From NCBI GenBank assembly GCA_017478965.1, contig JAFVCV010000047.1, positions 94,790 to 158,789 of the forward strand: a stretch of DNA of 64,000 nucleotides, given 5' to 3'. This DNA is from Ruminococcus sp. (GTDB lineage Bacteria; Bacillota; Clostridia; Oscillospirales; Ruminococcaceae). A program made the translations under genes and the position numbers. The notes under the pieces are model-generated. The model was not told where the DNA came from. It saw only the letters and a program-made list of their open reading frames with translations, and searched no databases. Of this stretch, positions 45,188-54,235 are shown one piece after another. Position 1 is the stretch's first letter, and every line of letters begins with the position of its first letter.

Positions 45188-45946
45188 ATGGAGCTAAAAA
45201 ATTTTGTTGCTCACGGCGATATCTATGATATCTATGAGTGTGACGGCATGGCCATCAATGTTTACACCAAGCCTGAGTATAAAGAGAAATGTCTTTATGC
45301 CGCACTGACTCACGCCAGATGCGAGACGACTATGGTCAATTCGTTCATAAAGACACCTGTCCTCCACGAGGTCAGTGTCATCGACGGGAACTGGGCCATA
45401 TGCTTTGATTTTATCAAGGGAAAGACCCTCCAGCAGCTTATGGACGAGAACCCTGAAAAGATCGACACCTACCTCAATCAGTTCATAGATATCCAGAACG
45501 AGATCCATGCGCAGTATATGCCCCTGCTTTCAAAGCTGAAGGACAAGATGGCAAGGCAGATAAAGAGCCTGGCCGCCATAGACGAGATCAAGAAGTATGA
45601 GCTGCTCACAAGGCTGGATTCCATGCCTAAGCACATCAAGCTCTGCCACGGTAATTTTGCCCCCAAGAACGTTATCATAAACGACGAGGGCACCTATGTC
45701 ATCAACTGGTCTGCGGCAAGACAGGGCAATGCCTCAGCGGACGTAGCAAGGACCTATCTGCTCTTCGCACTAAACGACCCCAAGATGGCCGATGTATATC
45801 TTGACAAGTACTGTATGAAGAGCGGCACCTCAAAACAGTATGTGCAGGCATGGCTGCCCATCGTGGCCGCCGCCCAGCTCATAAAGGGCAAGGAAGAGGA
45901 GAAGGAGCTGCTCATGCGCTGGATAGACGTTGTGGACTATTCCTGA
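45188..45946 (+). CDS. Aminoglycoside/choline-phosphotransferase-fold protein, probable pseudokinase
   Basis: A 252-residue protein with the APH fold. The Brenner motif, normally HGD....N, reads HGNFAPKN (154-161), so the catalytic Asp is Asn156. The metal-binding Asp, normally IDW, reads VINW with Asn173. NASADVARTYLL, conserved in clostridial relatives, follows. The remaining fold looks intact. Loss of both acidic residues suggests a non-catalytic binding protein rather than a kinase. Ribosome site AAAGGAG. It stands alone with promoter and terminator. Confidence 0.82.
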   Translation: MELKNFVAHGDIYDIYECDGMAINVYTKPEYKEKCLYAALTHARCETTMVNSFIKTPVLHEVSVIDGNWAICFDFIKGKTLQQLMDENPEKIDTYLNQFIDIQNEIHAQYMPLLSKLKDKMARQIKSLAAIDEIKKYELLTRLDSMPKHIKLCHGNFAPKNVIINDEGTYVINWSAARQGNASADVARTYLLFALNDPKMADVYLDKYCMKSGTSKQYVQAWLPIVAAAQLIKGKEEEKELLMRWIDVVDYS

Positions 45947-45975
45947 TCTGAAAAACGGTATATATGGACTTTCAG

Positions 45976-46005
45976 CTCCCCTGGATCTGCCGGGGGAGTT
46001 TTTTT
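45976..46005 (+). terminator. Terminator after the kinase-like gene
   Basis: CTCCCC/GGGGAG stem followed by seven T. Confidence 0.8.
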
Positions 46006-46132
46006 GTCCCCGAAAGTAAAAAAATTGTAACCTTATTGGGAAAGCTATATTAAAGTTGACCAAATTTTCTTCCCGCACCGGCGTGATGATAGTGTCAAAC
46101 GGTGAAAATTTGTAACAAAGCGGTACTTTCAC

Positions 46133-46161
46133 TTTACTTTTTTTATATGTTGTGATATATT
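46133..46161 (+). promoter_or_regulatory. Promoter of the 46297 lipoprotein
   Basis: TTTACT (46133-46138), 17-base spacer, TATATT (46156-46161). Confidence 0.65.
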
Positions 46162-46192
46162 ATCATTACTAAAATTATTGATATCAGAAGGA

Positions 46193-46261
46193 ACGGTCTG
46201 AGGAAAAGGCCGTGGGTCTGCCCGGGGATAGAACATGATGATCTTTCCGGCGGCGGACCGT
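46193..46261 (+). promoter_or_regulatory. Folded leader RNA upstream of the lipoprotein
   Basis: ACGGTC pairs with GACCGT as the closing stem, GGAAA pairs with TTTCC inside, and GGG-tctg-CCC forms an inner hairpin. It does not match a riboswitch class I recognise. It ends about 35 bases before the start codon. Confidence 0.45.
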
Positions 46262-46296
46262 CAGGGTCTTTTGTAAATGACCACGGAGGGTAATAA

Positions 46297-46725
46297 GTGA
46301 GGAAAGTTAATTTTTTAACGATGTCTGTGCTCTGTGCGGCGGTAATGCTCTGTTCCTGTTCTCAGACAGGGACAAAGTCCGGCGAGAGCACCGGGAGCCA
46401 GACAGAGCAGAGGACCGAGACGTTCACTCTGCCGGCCCATGAGGCTTTTGCAGAGGTGCCGGAGGAGATAGAGTGTAATTTTGACAGCATAATCGACTCC
46501 ATCGAAAGGGCCTATCCTCTGGAAGAGCAGGAGATAAGGCGCTATTACGGCTATGTGGGCATCAGCTGCGTCGAGGGCGAGGAATGTCATGTTTTCAATG
46601 TCTATGACGTCAGGGACGGCAATGCCGAGCTGCTGGCAAAGGCAGCCGTGACCGACGAAAACAGCAGGGTATACCTGATGGACCAGGGAGAGGATTACCG
46701 GCTGTTTGAGGACAGAGAACAGTAA
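46297..46725 (+). CDS. Uncharacterised lipoprotein
   Basis: A 142-residue protein with a signal segment and lipobox VMLCSC, then a Ser/Thr/Glu-rich linker and a small acidic domain (VPEEIECNFDSIIDSIERAY...). Not recognised. Start is GTG at 46297 with GGAGGG six bases upstream. A structured leader precedes it. Confidence 0.75.
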   Translation: MRKVNFLTMSVLCAAVMLCSCSQTGTKSGESTGSQTEQRTETFTLPAHEAFAEVPEEIECNFDSIIDSIERAYPLEEQEIRRYYGYVGISCVEGEECHVFNVYDVRDGNAELLAKAAVTDENSRVYLMDQGEDYRLFEDREQ

Positions 46726-46774
46726 CAGGGACTACTTCTATTTTTTTACAGTCATCAGAATACAGGAAAAAGTC

Positions 46775-46814
46775 GCCGCAGCGGGGCAAAAAGCTCTGCT
46801 GCGGCAGCTTTTTT
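46775..46814 (+). terminator. Terminator after the lipoprotein
   Basis: GCCGCAGC/GCTGCGGC stem with a 15-base loop, then AGC and six T. Confidence 0.7.
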
Positions 46815-46856
46815 GCCAAATTTGCAGGATTTAGTCAAGAAACTTGCAAAAAGCGG

Positions 46857-46885
46857 TTGACTTTGTAAAAAAAATGGTGTATAAT
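46857..46885 (+). promoter_or_regulatory. Promoter of dapL
   Basis: TTGACT (46857-46862), 17-base spacer, TATAAT (46880-46885). Confidence 0.85.
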
Positions 46886-46912
46886 GAATTTTGTAAATTT
46901 TGATAATTCACA

Positions 46913-46938
46913 GTCAGAGCCTGTCAAAAGGCTCTGAC
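46913..46938 (+). promoter_or_regulatory. Perfect 9-bp hairpin in the dapL leader
   Basis: GTCAGAGCC-8-GGCTCTGAC just before the AAGGAAAGG ribosome site. No T-run, so not a terminator; it could protect the 5' end or bind a protein. Confidence 0.6.
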
Positions 46939-46957
46939 AAGGAAAGGAAAGATATCT

Positions 46958-48166
46958 ATGCCAAAGCTCAATGAGAATTTTTTTGACCTTGAAAAGAACT
47001 ATCTTTTCATCAATATAGCAAAGAAGGTCAAAGCCTTCACCGCCGCCCACCCTGAGGCCGATATTATCAGAATGGGCATCGGTGACGTTACCCTTCCCAT
47101 AGCCCAGTGCGTGGTGGACGCCATGAAGAAAGGTGCCGACGAAATGGCCGTCAAGGAGACTTTCAGGGGATATGAGGACAGCGGCGCAGGATACGATTTT
47201 CTGAGAGAGGCCGTTTCAGGGTATTATAAGAGCTTCGGAGCGGACGTGCCGGCCCGGGACATCAGGATAAACGACGGCGCCAAGGCCGACTGCGGGAATA
47301 TAGTCGATATCTTCGGGGAGGACAATGTGGTCCTTGTCACCGACCCGGCCTACCCGGTGTATGTTGACACTAATGTAATGGCCGGCAGAAAGGTCATCTA
47401 TGCAGACTCCAATGAGGATAACGGCTTTGCCGCCATGCCCGACTATGGAGTGAAGTGCGACCTTATCTATCTCTGCTCCCCCAATAACCCCACCGGCTCC
47501 GCCTATACCGCCGAACAGCTGAAGGTCTGGATAGATTATGCGAATAAGAACAACGCCGTCATCATCTACGATGCCGCCTATGAAGCCTTTATAACCGAGG
47601 AGGATATCCCCCGGAGCATCTACACCGTCCCCGGGGCCAGGGAATGTGCCATCGAGATGTGCTCTCTGTCGAAGACCGCAGGGTTCACCGGCATGAGGTG
47701 CGGCTATACGGTGGTGCCCTCGGAGCTTGTGGTAAAAAACTCCAGGGGTGAAGATGTCAGGGTCGCAGACCTGTGGGGAAGAAGACAGGGCAGCAAATTC
47801 AACGGCGTCAGCTACCCGGTCCAGTGCGCAGCAGCGGCGGTATTTACCCCTGAGGGCCTGAGACAGACCGGCGAGAACATCGCCTACTACAAGGCAAACG
47901 CACGCCTGATCGCCCGGACCTTTGACGAGATAGGCATAAAATATACCGGCGGTGTCAACTCGCCTTACATCTGGTTCAAGTGTCCGTGGGGAATGGGTTC
48001 ATGGGAATTTTTCGACCTGCTGCTGGAGAAGGCCTGGGTGGTCGGGACCCCCGGAGCCGGTTTCGGCAAAAACGGCGAGGGCTGGTTCAGGCTCACCGCA
48101 TTCGGCGACAGGGACCGGACCGCCGAGGCCATGGAAAGATTCAGAAAACTGATAAAAGAACATTGA
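46958..48166 (+). CDS. dapL: LL-diaminopimelate aminotransferase
   Basis: A 402-residue PLP enzyme of fold type I. It converts tetrahydrodipicolinate directly to LL-diaminopimelate for lysine and peptidoglycan. Seen: CSPNNPTGSAYT, IIYDAAYEAF, and the PLP lysine in SLSKTAGFTGMRCGY. Presence of DapL implies the short aminotransferase route. Own strong promoter, leader hairpin and terminator. Confidence 0.95.
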   Translation: MPKLNENFFDLEKNYLFINIAKKVKAFTAAHPEADIIRMGIGDVTLPIAQCVVDAMKKGADEMAVKETFRGYEDSGAGYDFLREAVSGYYKSFGADVPARDIRINDGAKADCGNIVDIFGEDNVVLVTDPAYPVYVDTNVMAGRKVIYADSNEDNGFAAMPDYGVKCDLIYLCSPNNPTGSAYTAEQLKVWIDYANKNNAVIIYDAAYEAFITEEDIPRSIYTVPGARECAIEMCSLSKTAGFTGMRCGYTVVPSELVVKNSRGEDVRVADLWGRRQGSKFNGVSYPVQCAAAAVFTPEGLRQTGENIAYYKANARLIARTFDEIGIKYTGGVNSPYIWFKCPWGMGSWEFFDLLLEKAWVVGTPGAGFGKNGEGWFRLTAFGDRDRTAEAMERFRKLIKEH

Positions 48167-48222
48167 CGGACCAGATAAGGACCGCCGCAACAAAAGTCCT
48201 TTAAAAGGTCTGACCGCAAAAA

Positions 48223-48253
48223 ACAGCCTGTTGCTCAGAAACGGGCTGTTTTT
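48223..48253 (+). terminator. Terminator after dapL
   Basis: ACAGCC-TGTT/AAC-GGGCTGT stem followed by five T. Confidence 0.8.
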
Positions 48254-48309
48254 GTGTAAAACCGCTAAAATCAGCTGGTAAAATTCTACATTGACCCGGC
48301 AGCAGCCGC

Positions 48310-48338
48310 TTGAAAAATAGTAATTTTTATGTTATGAT
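48310..48338 (+). promoter_or_regulatory. Promoter of the DUF6935-like gene
   Basis: TTGAAA (48310-48315), 17-base spacer, TATGAT (48333-48338). Confidence 0.7.
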
Positions 48339-48387
48339 TAACTAAGAAAGTTATATTTTATAATTTTATTCTACAGGAGGAATGTAT

Positions 48388-48936
48388 ATGGGTCTGTTTG
48401 ACGATCTGAAAGCTGCGGCTCCCGCTGCCGCACCCACGGGAAACAGGACGGAGACGGTCACTTTTCCCACCCTGCCCGATGACCTTCAGGGCTTCACTTC
48501 CCTGCCCCAGGCACAGCTGACCTCGCCCTTTGATACAGCGGCGCTGACAGTGCTGGCACTTTGCTTTTACCCCAAGGATAAGGACACGAGCATCGCAATG
48601 CTGAACTTCCTGAGAGGTCCCAGACCTCTCAGCCCCATGGATATGCAGTTCATAAGGGACAGGTTCATGGATAAGGACTATGTGCCGAGATCTTATTTCA
48701 CCGGCGCCACCCCCGCCAACGACTATGCCCCCTCGCAGCCTTATTCCATAAAGGTCTTCGAGAACCCCTATTCCTATGAGAACGAGGGCTATGCTAAGCT
48801 TTTTATAAACTCCGGCGGAGCTGACAGTCCCAGATTTGTCCAGCTGAGAAAGGCCAAGGACGGCAAGTGGTACCTGTGGGAGCAGTTCCTTCTGTCCGGG
48901 ATAAGAGAGCCGGAAAGCTCAGATCCGTGGGCCTGA
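48388..48936 (+). CDS. DUF6935-like cytoplasmic protein
   Basis: A 182-residue soluble protein (MGLFDDLKAAAP..., then SPFDTAALTVLALC, LNFLRGPRPLSPMD and KWYLWEQFLLSGIREP). The conserved FLRGPRPLSP and the terminal WEQFLL suit the DUF6935 family, recalled rather than searched. Function unknown; relatives often sit near TerD-like or stress genes, not seen here. The second of two ATGs is preferred because AGGAGG is seven bases before it. Confidence 0.75.
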   Translation: MGLFDDLKAAAPAAAPTGNRTETVTFPTLPDDLQGFTSLPQAQLTSPFDTAALTVLALCFYPKDKDTSIAMLNFLRGPRPLSPMDMQFIRDRFMDKDYVPRSYFTGATPANDYAPSQPYSIKVFENPYSYENEGYAKLFINSGGADSPRFVQLRKAKDGKWYLWEQFLLSGIREPESSDPWA

Positions 48937-48965
48937 AGCGATGAGCCTCAGACAGTGAAAAGACA

Positions 48966-48997
48966 CACCCCTGCTTTTTATGGCAGGGGTGTTTTTT
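48966..48997 (+). terminator. Terminator after the DUF6935-like gene
   Basis: CACCCCTGC/GCAGGGGTG 9-bp stem and six T. Confidence 0.9.
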
Positions 48998-49014
48998 GCC
49001 CATAAACGGACAAA

Positions 49015-49030
49015 GGCACCCGAGGGTGCC
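49015..49030 (-). terminator. Possible terminator after the xylanase gene
   Basis: GGCACCC/GGGTGCC 7-bp stem with only three T on the minus strand. Confidence 0.4.
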
Positions 49031-49061
49031 TGAGCCGTTCATATATTGTTTTCTTGGGGGT

Positions 49062-51563
49062 TCATGAAACCTTTGAATATACCTGGCCGCCCTGGAGAGT
49101 CTTGCCGTTTGCGGCGAACATCTCTGAAACGGTCACTACCTGCCAGCCGTTCTGCTTGAGCCAGGGCATCGGATACTCCATGGCCTCAGCGGTAGAAGCA
49201 TAGTTCTCGTGGCACAAAACGATGGCGTTTCTCAGTGTTCCGTTGTTCGCAGCGTTCTGGATAGTCTGGATTATCTGCTGTGCAGATCTGCCGTTGTAAT
49301 CCTGAACGTCGATGGAGCAGGAGATCAGAGGCACATCGTAGAGGGTCTGCTGCACCTGCCAGTTGGAGGCAAGATAGGGCAGTCTCATGAGCTTGGAAGG
49401 CTCAGCGCCGATTATGTTCCTGAGCTTGTTGTAGGTGGTGTCGAACTCGCTCCTTATCTCGGATGCGGAGAGCTGGGTAAGGTTGCGGTGGGTAGTGGTG
49501 TGGTTAGCTATCTCCATGCCCTTGCCGTAAGCGTATCTTACCTGCTCGTTAGTCTTTATCCAGTCGCCTACATAGAAGAATGTTGCGTGGAAACCGGAGT
49601 TTGCCACAGCGTCGATTATCCTGTAAGCCGGGTCAGACTTGCTGTAAGCGCTGGCGCCGTCGTCAAAAGCGATGGCTACCATAGGCTTTGAGGGGTCAAC
49701 ATAATAACCGCCGTTGCCGGAGCTACTGCTGCTCTGCTGGCTGCCGGAGTTAGAACTGCCTGATGCGCTCTGACTGCTGCCTGCGGTGCCGCCCATTGCC
49801 TGGTCAAGATAGTAGTCTGTCAGGTTATCGGACTCCACATAGAGCGTGCAGTTTGAAGCACCTGCCGGGATAGTGAAATTAGTATTTTCCAGCTTGGTCC
49901 ATGTGCCGCTGGCAGCGTTTGCGGAGGCTACCTGAGCGTACTTGGTCTGACCGTTCTGGTCATACTGGAGAGTGAGCTGCATGGTGGCTGCTCTGCCGCT
50001 GTTCTGGAGCACCTGGGTGCTGAAGCTGTAAGCGGTGCCTGCCTTGAAATACGTCCCGTCAAGGTCTATAGCTGCACCGTTCCAGCTGGAGGTCCTGCCG
50101 CTGACATACAGTGACTTGCTGCCTGCGAAAGCCTTTGCAGAGGAAGAAGACACGTTTGCATTGCCTCTTGACTTCCAGTAATCTGTTCCGTTCTCGAAAG
50201 TGCTCGTGAAGAGGCTGCCCGAACCTGTCTGGCTGCTGCTCTGGCTGTTGTTATTGCTGCTCTGGTTATTATTCGAGCTGCTCTGGCTGCTGCCGCTGTT
50301 TCCGCCGCCTGTAACTACGGAAGACTTTGTGCCGGCAGATGCGCCCATGGCCTGGTCAAGATAATAATCAGTCAGGTTTTCGGATTCGATATACAGTGTG
50401 CAGTTGGATGCACCTGAGGGAATGGTGAAATTGGAGTTTTCCAGCTTGGTCCATGTGCCGCTGGCTGCGTTCACAGAAGCCACCTGGGTGTACTTGGTCT
50501 GACCGTTCTGGTCATACTGGAGGGTCATCTGCATGGTGGCAGACTTGCCGCTGTTCTGTAAAACAGCAGTGCTGAAGCTGTAGGCATTGCCGCCCTTGAA
50601 ATAATCGCCGTTCAGGTCGATGGCTGCACCGTTCCAGCTGGACTTTCTGCCGCTTACCTGAAGAGACTTGGAGCCTGCGTAAGCTCTGGAGCTGGTAACG
50701 GCTACCTTAGCGTCGCCTCTTGCCTTCCAGTAGCCCTCATCGGTCTCGAAATCACTGGACCACATAACGCCGGAGGCCTGGCTGCCGCTCTGGCTGTTAT
50801 TGCCGCTCTGGCTGCTGCTGCCCTGACTGCTGCTTCCGGAGCCGCCTATCCTCAGGGTATTGCCGTAAACGGTAGCCTTGCCGCTGGACTGATAGCCCTC
50901 GATGTTCAGCGCTACCTCATACATCTTGCCCATTGTCAGGCCGGCCTTCTCCCAGGCTCTGAAATGGTTGGATACGCTTATGGTGCCTTCGATATATGTG
51001 CCGTTGCCCGTAGGCTTGCTGCGGCGGACGCTCCAGTACTGGTCAAAGGTAGTGTCGCCGTCGATGGAAGGCTGATTGTATCTGGTGGTCTTGTAAATAT
51101 CATAGGTGCCGCCGTCAGTGGTGACGCTCCCAAGGGAGCTGGCGTTTCCGGGCGGTCTCCAGCTGCCCCATGATTCTACGATATAATACTCTACCAGCGG
51201 ATTTCTTGTCCAGCCATATACGCACATATAGGAGTTGCCGTTAGGCTGAAAATCGACTGCATAGTCGATAGAGATCTCACCGAGCTGTGAATAAGTCTTC
51301 GTGCAGTCAAACTTCTGTCCTTTGCGGAACAGGCAATTGTTGATGTTGCTCCACTCGCAGGAGAAGGTCCCTCCGCCTGTTATGGTCATCGACGTATTGC
51401 CGGTATCCTTCCAAAGCTCGTAAGCGTACCCGTCCTCCGTACCTGTCTTGTTGTTGTAGAAGGTCTGCGCCGCTGACGCAGGCAGGGCGGGTATCATTCC
51501 GGTAAGACACATCACTGCGGCTGCTGCGCCGCCGACGAGCTTATTCAGAAAGCCTCTCTTCAT
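49062..51563 (-). CDS. Secreted xylanase / acetyl-xylan esterase: GH11 - CBM22 - CBM22 - CE4
   Basis: An 833-residue multidomain enzyme. Signal peptide 1-31 (…ALPASAA). GH11 xylanase about 35-241 with nucleophile Glu125 (LVEYYIVE) and acid/base Glu222 (IEGYQSSG). Two CBM22-like modules, about 268-405 and 455-600, are very similar to each other and are joined by Ser/Gln/Asn-rich linkers. CE4 deacetylase from about 626: Asp634/Asp635 (AFDDG), His688 and His692 (HTTTH), RLPY and VLCHE. It cuts xylan and removes acetyl groups. No dockerin, cohesin or wall anchor is visible, so it is probably a free enzyme. Confidence 0.93.
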   Translation of the reverse strand: MKRGFLNKLVGGAAAAVMCLTGMIPALPASAAQTFYNNKTGTEDGYAYELWKDTGNTSMTITGGGTFSCEWSNINNCLFRKGQKFDCTKTYSQLGEISIDYAVDFQPNGNSYMCVYGWTRNPLVEYYIVESWGSWRPPGNASSLGSVTTDGGTYDIYKTTRYNQPSIDGDTTFDQYWSVRRSKPTGNGTYIEGTISVSNHFRAWEKAGLTMGKMYEVALNIEGYQSSGKATVYGNTLRIGGSGSSSQGSSSQSGNNSQSGSQASGVMWSSDFETDEGYWKARGDAKVAVTSSRAYAGSKSLQVSGRKSSWNGAAIDLNGDYFKGGNAYSFSTAVLQNSGKSATMQMTLQYDQNGQTKYTQVASVNAASGTWTKLENSNFTIPSGASNCTLYIESENLTDYYLDQAMGASAGTKSSVVTGGGNSGSSQSSSNNNQSSNNNSQSSSQTGSGSLFTSTFENGTDYWKSRGNANVSSSSAKAFAGSKSLYVSGRTSSWNGAAIDLDGTYFKAGTAYSFSTQVLQNSGRAATMQLTLQYDQNGQTKYAQVASANAASGTWTKLENTNFTIPAGASNCTLYVESDNLTDYYLDQAMGGTAGSSQSASGSSNSGSQQSSSSSGNGGYYVDPSKPMVAIAFDDGASAYSKSDPAYRIIDAVANSGFHATFFYVGDWIKTNEQVRYAYGKGMEIANHTTTHRNLTQLSASEIRSEFDTTYNKLRNIIGAEPSKLMRLPYLASNWQVQQTLYDVPLISCSIDVQDYNGRSAQQIIQTIQNAANNGTLRNAIVLCHENYASTAEAMEYPMPWLKQNGWQVVTVSEMFAANGKTLQGGQVYSKVS

Positions 51564-51677
51564 TTGGATCATACCTCGCTTTCAAAAACGCTTTCAATAC
51601 ATAATTTTACACGGACGCACATCAGGCCGATCCGGCGGTACCTTTCCGGACAAACTTTTTATGCAACCCTTACAGAA

Positions 51678-51705
51678 ATTTTATCATATTTGCGAAAATT
51701 TTCAA
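51678..51705 (-). promoter_or_regulatory. Promoter of the xylanase gene
   Basis: Minus strand: TTGAAA (51705-51700), 16-base spacer, TAAAAT (51683-51678), preceded by TG as an extended -10. Confidence 0.6.
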
Positions 51706-51848
51706 GCTAATTTTTGCTATTGGGAAGTAAAAGTTAGTCAATTATTGCGCATTTTGCCTTTTTACCATAAATTTATTGCACTTTTTTAGTAGTTTTTATC
51801 ATGTTTAACATGATTATTTTAATATGTGTACAAATTTTAACACAATTT

Positions 51849-51915
51849 TCGGTCAGAAACTAATTTGAAATATTTTCGTAGACTAAGCGATATGCACAAA
51901 AATCGGTCAGAAACT
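51849..51915. repeat. 13-bp direct repeat pair
   Basis: TCGGTCAGAAACT at 51849-51861 and 51903-51915, 54 bases apart. Perfect copies in otherwise unlike AT-rich sequence. Confidence 0.7.
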
Positions 51916-52055
51916 TTGTTGCCCCGCTGATAGGCACTTTCGTGGCCGTCCGACCTTTCTCCGGCCATTTCTGCAACGTTTTCGGCGGCCTGTCCGGCCC
52001 GCATTTTTACTATATCGTTTACTCTCACGCCGGCCAGAAAGCGCAAAAAATGGCA

Positions 52056-52094
52056 TAAAAAACGTCCCCTCCCGCAGCTGCGAAAGAGAACGTT
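52056..52094 (-). terminator. Terminator after the C39-like gene
   Basis: AACGT...ACGTT stem extended by many G-T pairs around GCAGCTGC, followed by six T on the minus strand. Confidence 0.7.
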
Positions 52095-52112
52095 TTCTGT
52101 ATATATACAGTA

Positions 52113-54056
52113 TCAAACTATTATTATGCACCGAGGTTCCCTGGTGACCATGTCCATCGACGCTGCGAGAGTAGCGGCGTCTATCCTCAGCAGGCTCCGT
52201 GGACCGTTTCCGTAATAGGGGTCCGCATAGTAGAAATACAGCGTCCCGTCGATATATTCATACCCGCAGACTACCACGAAATGGGTCCCCGAATTGTAAT
52301 GAGTAACGATGTAGGAAGTGTACTGCACCACAACTATAGCTCTGCTGCCTGAGTCTATCTTACTTTTCAGATTGCTTGCCGTATCTCCGCCGTAGACGTT
52401 CACCGCATTGTACAGTCCCCCCGAGAACTGGTTTATGAGCTTGATAAGGTTGGGCGCAGTGATGCCGCCGCCGCCCCTGAGACTGCCCTGGTCGTTAAGG
52501 CCACGGTTCTCAGCATAGACTATCAGATCGTCCTTGCTCCAGCCGGCTCCCTTCTGCCAGTTCACCAGAATGGCAGCAGCCGCAGGTCCGCAGGCGGAGC
52601 TTCCGTAGATACTTCCGCCCATCTGTCCTATGGCTCCGGTGGGGAGCACTTTTGCATTGCTGCGGACATAGACGTTCTCCTTCTTTATCAGGCACTCCTT
52701 GTCCATATAGCTGATGACATAGTATCCGTCATACTGCGAATCAAAGCGCCCCGCATAGAAGGAATTGGCATAAACTGTCCCGGCATAGGTCTTGTCGAGG
52801 TTATAGACCGTGCTGCTGCTGCCGATGTAGAAAAGCAGCCCCAGAGAATTCGTCTCGCATTCAACGCTGTCGCTGTAAGGGCTGTAAATTCGTCCTTCAC
52901 CATCATATGTGAACGCAGCTATCCTGTACTTATATGCGGTCATGGCCTCCAGGCCAGAGTCAGTATAGCTGCACTCATTGTCGGCGGTCTGCTCCGTTAT
53001 CTTTTCCCAGTCATTGCCGTTGTACCGGTAAAGCTCGTAGCCGTCGGCCCCATTCACCTCAGACCAGCTGAGTGTCACCGAGTCTGCCGTATGGCCCTCG
53101 GCTTTCAGCACAGGTGCGGCTAAAGGCTCCTTCTCAGTACAAAACTCATAGAGCTTATCTATGCCGGAGAAAATATACTTCCCATCAACGTGCCTATAGC
53201 TCTCCACATAATACTTATATACCGTCCCGGCCTTCAGTCCCTCATCAACATACTCCGTCACGTCAGGTGAATCGAACAGGGCCACTCTTCTGCTCCCGTT
53301 CATGTACGGCACCGAAACTGCATAGCCGTCCGCACCCTCCACCTTGTCCCAGCTGAGGGTCAGCCTGTCCGTTCCCGCCTCGGCCCTGACCTCGCCAACG
53401 CCGTCAGGTCTTATGTAAAACTCCCTTATCAGGGAGGACTTGTAGTTGCCGACTCCTACGACCCTGACATAGGCCCTGCCGGGCAAAATATTGTTGTGGA
53501 AAATGAGGGTATAGTCCCTGCCCTCTTCAAGGGTCTTGTCGCCGGCCTTGACTGTGACGGCGGTAGTCTTCGGGCTGCCGTCACTGGGCTGATAAAGCTC
53601 TGCCGGACTTACCTTGCACCCCAGCTTTACCAGGGCCGCCGGATATATCCTGAACTGGCCGGAAATACTGCCAGTGACGCCGTTTTGTCCGGTAACGGTC
53701 ACATAGGCCGTGCCTGCGTCCACATTGTTCTCATAGCTCACTTCATAGTATGAAGGGTCAAGGCTCTGTGTCCCGTGCATCACCGCCACCGCAGGCCGCA
53801 GCTCTTCGCCGGTATAAACTATCCCGTCATAAAGCCCCGCTCCCTCTATCTCCAGGCTGCACTGAGAAAGGTCAGTGACCTCCTCCTGCTCTGCGGTGCT
53901 GCTCTCATCGCCGCTCTCACTGCTGTCTGTACCGCTTTCAGAAACCTCCGGACCGGCCTGAATGTCCTCTGTACTGTCCGCCGCCGCCATCAGCCTGCCG
54001 CCGAAGCTGAACACCATTGTCAGGGCCGCTGCGAAAGATAATATCTTTTTATACAT
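52113..54056 (-). CDS. Secreted C39-like cysteine peptidase with Ig-like and FN3 domains
   Basis: A 647-residue exported protein. Signal peptide about 1-26 (MYKKILSFAAALTMVFS...). A Ser/Glu-rich linker and two Ig-like repeats follow (LYDGIVYTGEELRPAVAV), then two fibronectin-III domains (about 245-430). A short beta segment precedes a C39-like peptidase domain with Cys489 (SSACGPAAAA), His592 (GTHFVVV) and Asp612 (YADPYYG). The ATG at 54056 agrees with the promoter at 54138, which lies inside a longer in-frame extension. Likely a cell-surface or secreted peptidase; the target is unknown. Confidence 0.85.
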   Translation of the reverse strand: MYKKILSFAAALTMVFSFGGRLMAAADSTEDIQAGPEVSESGTDSSESGDESSTAEQEEVTDLSQCSLEIEGAGLYDGIVYTGEELRPAVAVMHGTQSLDPSYYEVSYENNVDAGTAYVTVTGQNGVTGSISGQFRIYPAALVKLGCKVSPAELYQPSDGSPKTTAVTVKAGDKTLEEGRDYTLIFHNNILPGRAYVRVVGVGNYKSSLIREFYIRPDGVGEVRAEAGTDRLTLSWDKVEGADGYAVSVPYMNGSRRVALFDSPDVTEYVDEGLKAGTVYKYYVESYRHVDGKYIFSGIDKLYEFCTEKEPLAAPVLKAEGHTADSVTLSWSEVNGADGYELYRYNGNDWEKITEQTADNECSYTDSGLEAMTAYKYRIAAFTYDGEGRIYSPYSDSVECETNSLGLLFYIGSSSTVYNLDKTYAGTVYANSFYAGRFDSQYDGYYVISYMDKECLIKKENVYVRSNAKVLPTGAIGQMGGSIYGSSACGPAAAAILVNWQKGAGWSKDDLIVYAENRGLNDQGSLRGGGGITAPNLIKLINQFSGGLYNAVNVYGGDTASNLKSKIDSGSRAIVVVQYTSYIVTHYNSGTHFVVVCGYEYIDGTLYFYYADPYYGNGPRSLLRIDAATLAASMDMVTREPRCIIIV

Positions 54057-54137
54057 CTTATCACCCACATCTGTCTTATCCTGCGGCTTTCGCACGAATT
54101 CCCCCGAAAGCCTGCAATATAAACATATTCTCATTTG

Positions 54138-54166
54138 ATTATACAACATTCATCAATTATTGTCAA
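54138..54166 (-). promoter_or_regulatory. Consensus promoter of the C39-like peptidase
   Basis: Minus strand: TTGACA (54166-54161), 17-base spacer, TATAAT (54143-54138). Confidence 0.85.
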
Positions 54167-54235
54167 GTATGGATAAGACATCACCTATTACAAAAAAAAT
54201 GTAAAATACAAACAAATTATACTGCCCGACAAAAT

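Larger units (their letters stand above)
45947..46296. other. Intergenic region with terminator, promoter and folded leader
   Basis: It holds the kinase-like gene terminator, an AT-rich stretch, a promoter at 46133 and a structured leader (46193-46261). No small gene seen. Confidence 0.6.
51564..52112. other. Long AT-rich intergenic region with a GC-rich island
   Basis: About 550 bases. It holds the xylanase promoter near 51678-51705, a 13-bp direct repeat (51849-51861 and 51903-51915), a GC-rich stretch at about 51915-52045 without a gene-like frame, and the terminator of the peptidase gene at the right end. Confidence 0.6.

Noticed and set aside
49062-51563. Dockerin in the xylanase
   Set aside because: No paired calcium-loop helices were found at either end or in the linkers.
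51837-52131. Two overlapping short minus-strand frames
   Set aside because: They run through the terminator and direct repeats and lack a ribosome site; Arg-rich translation is an effect of the GC-rich island.
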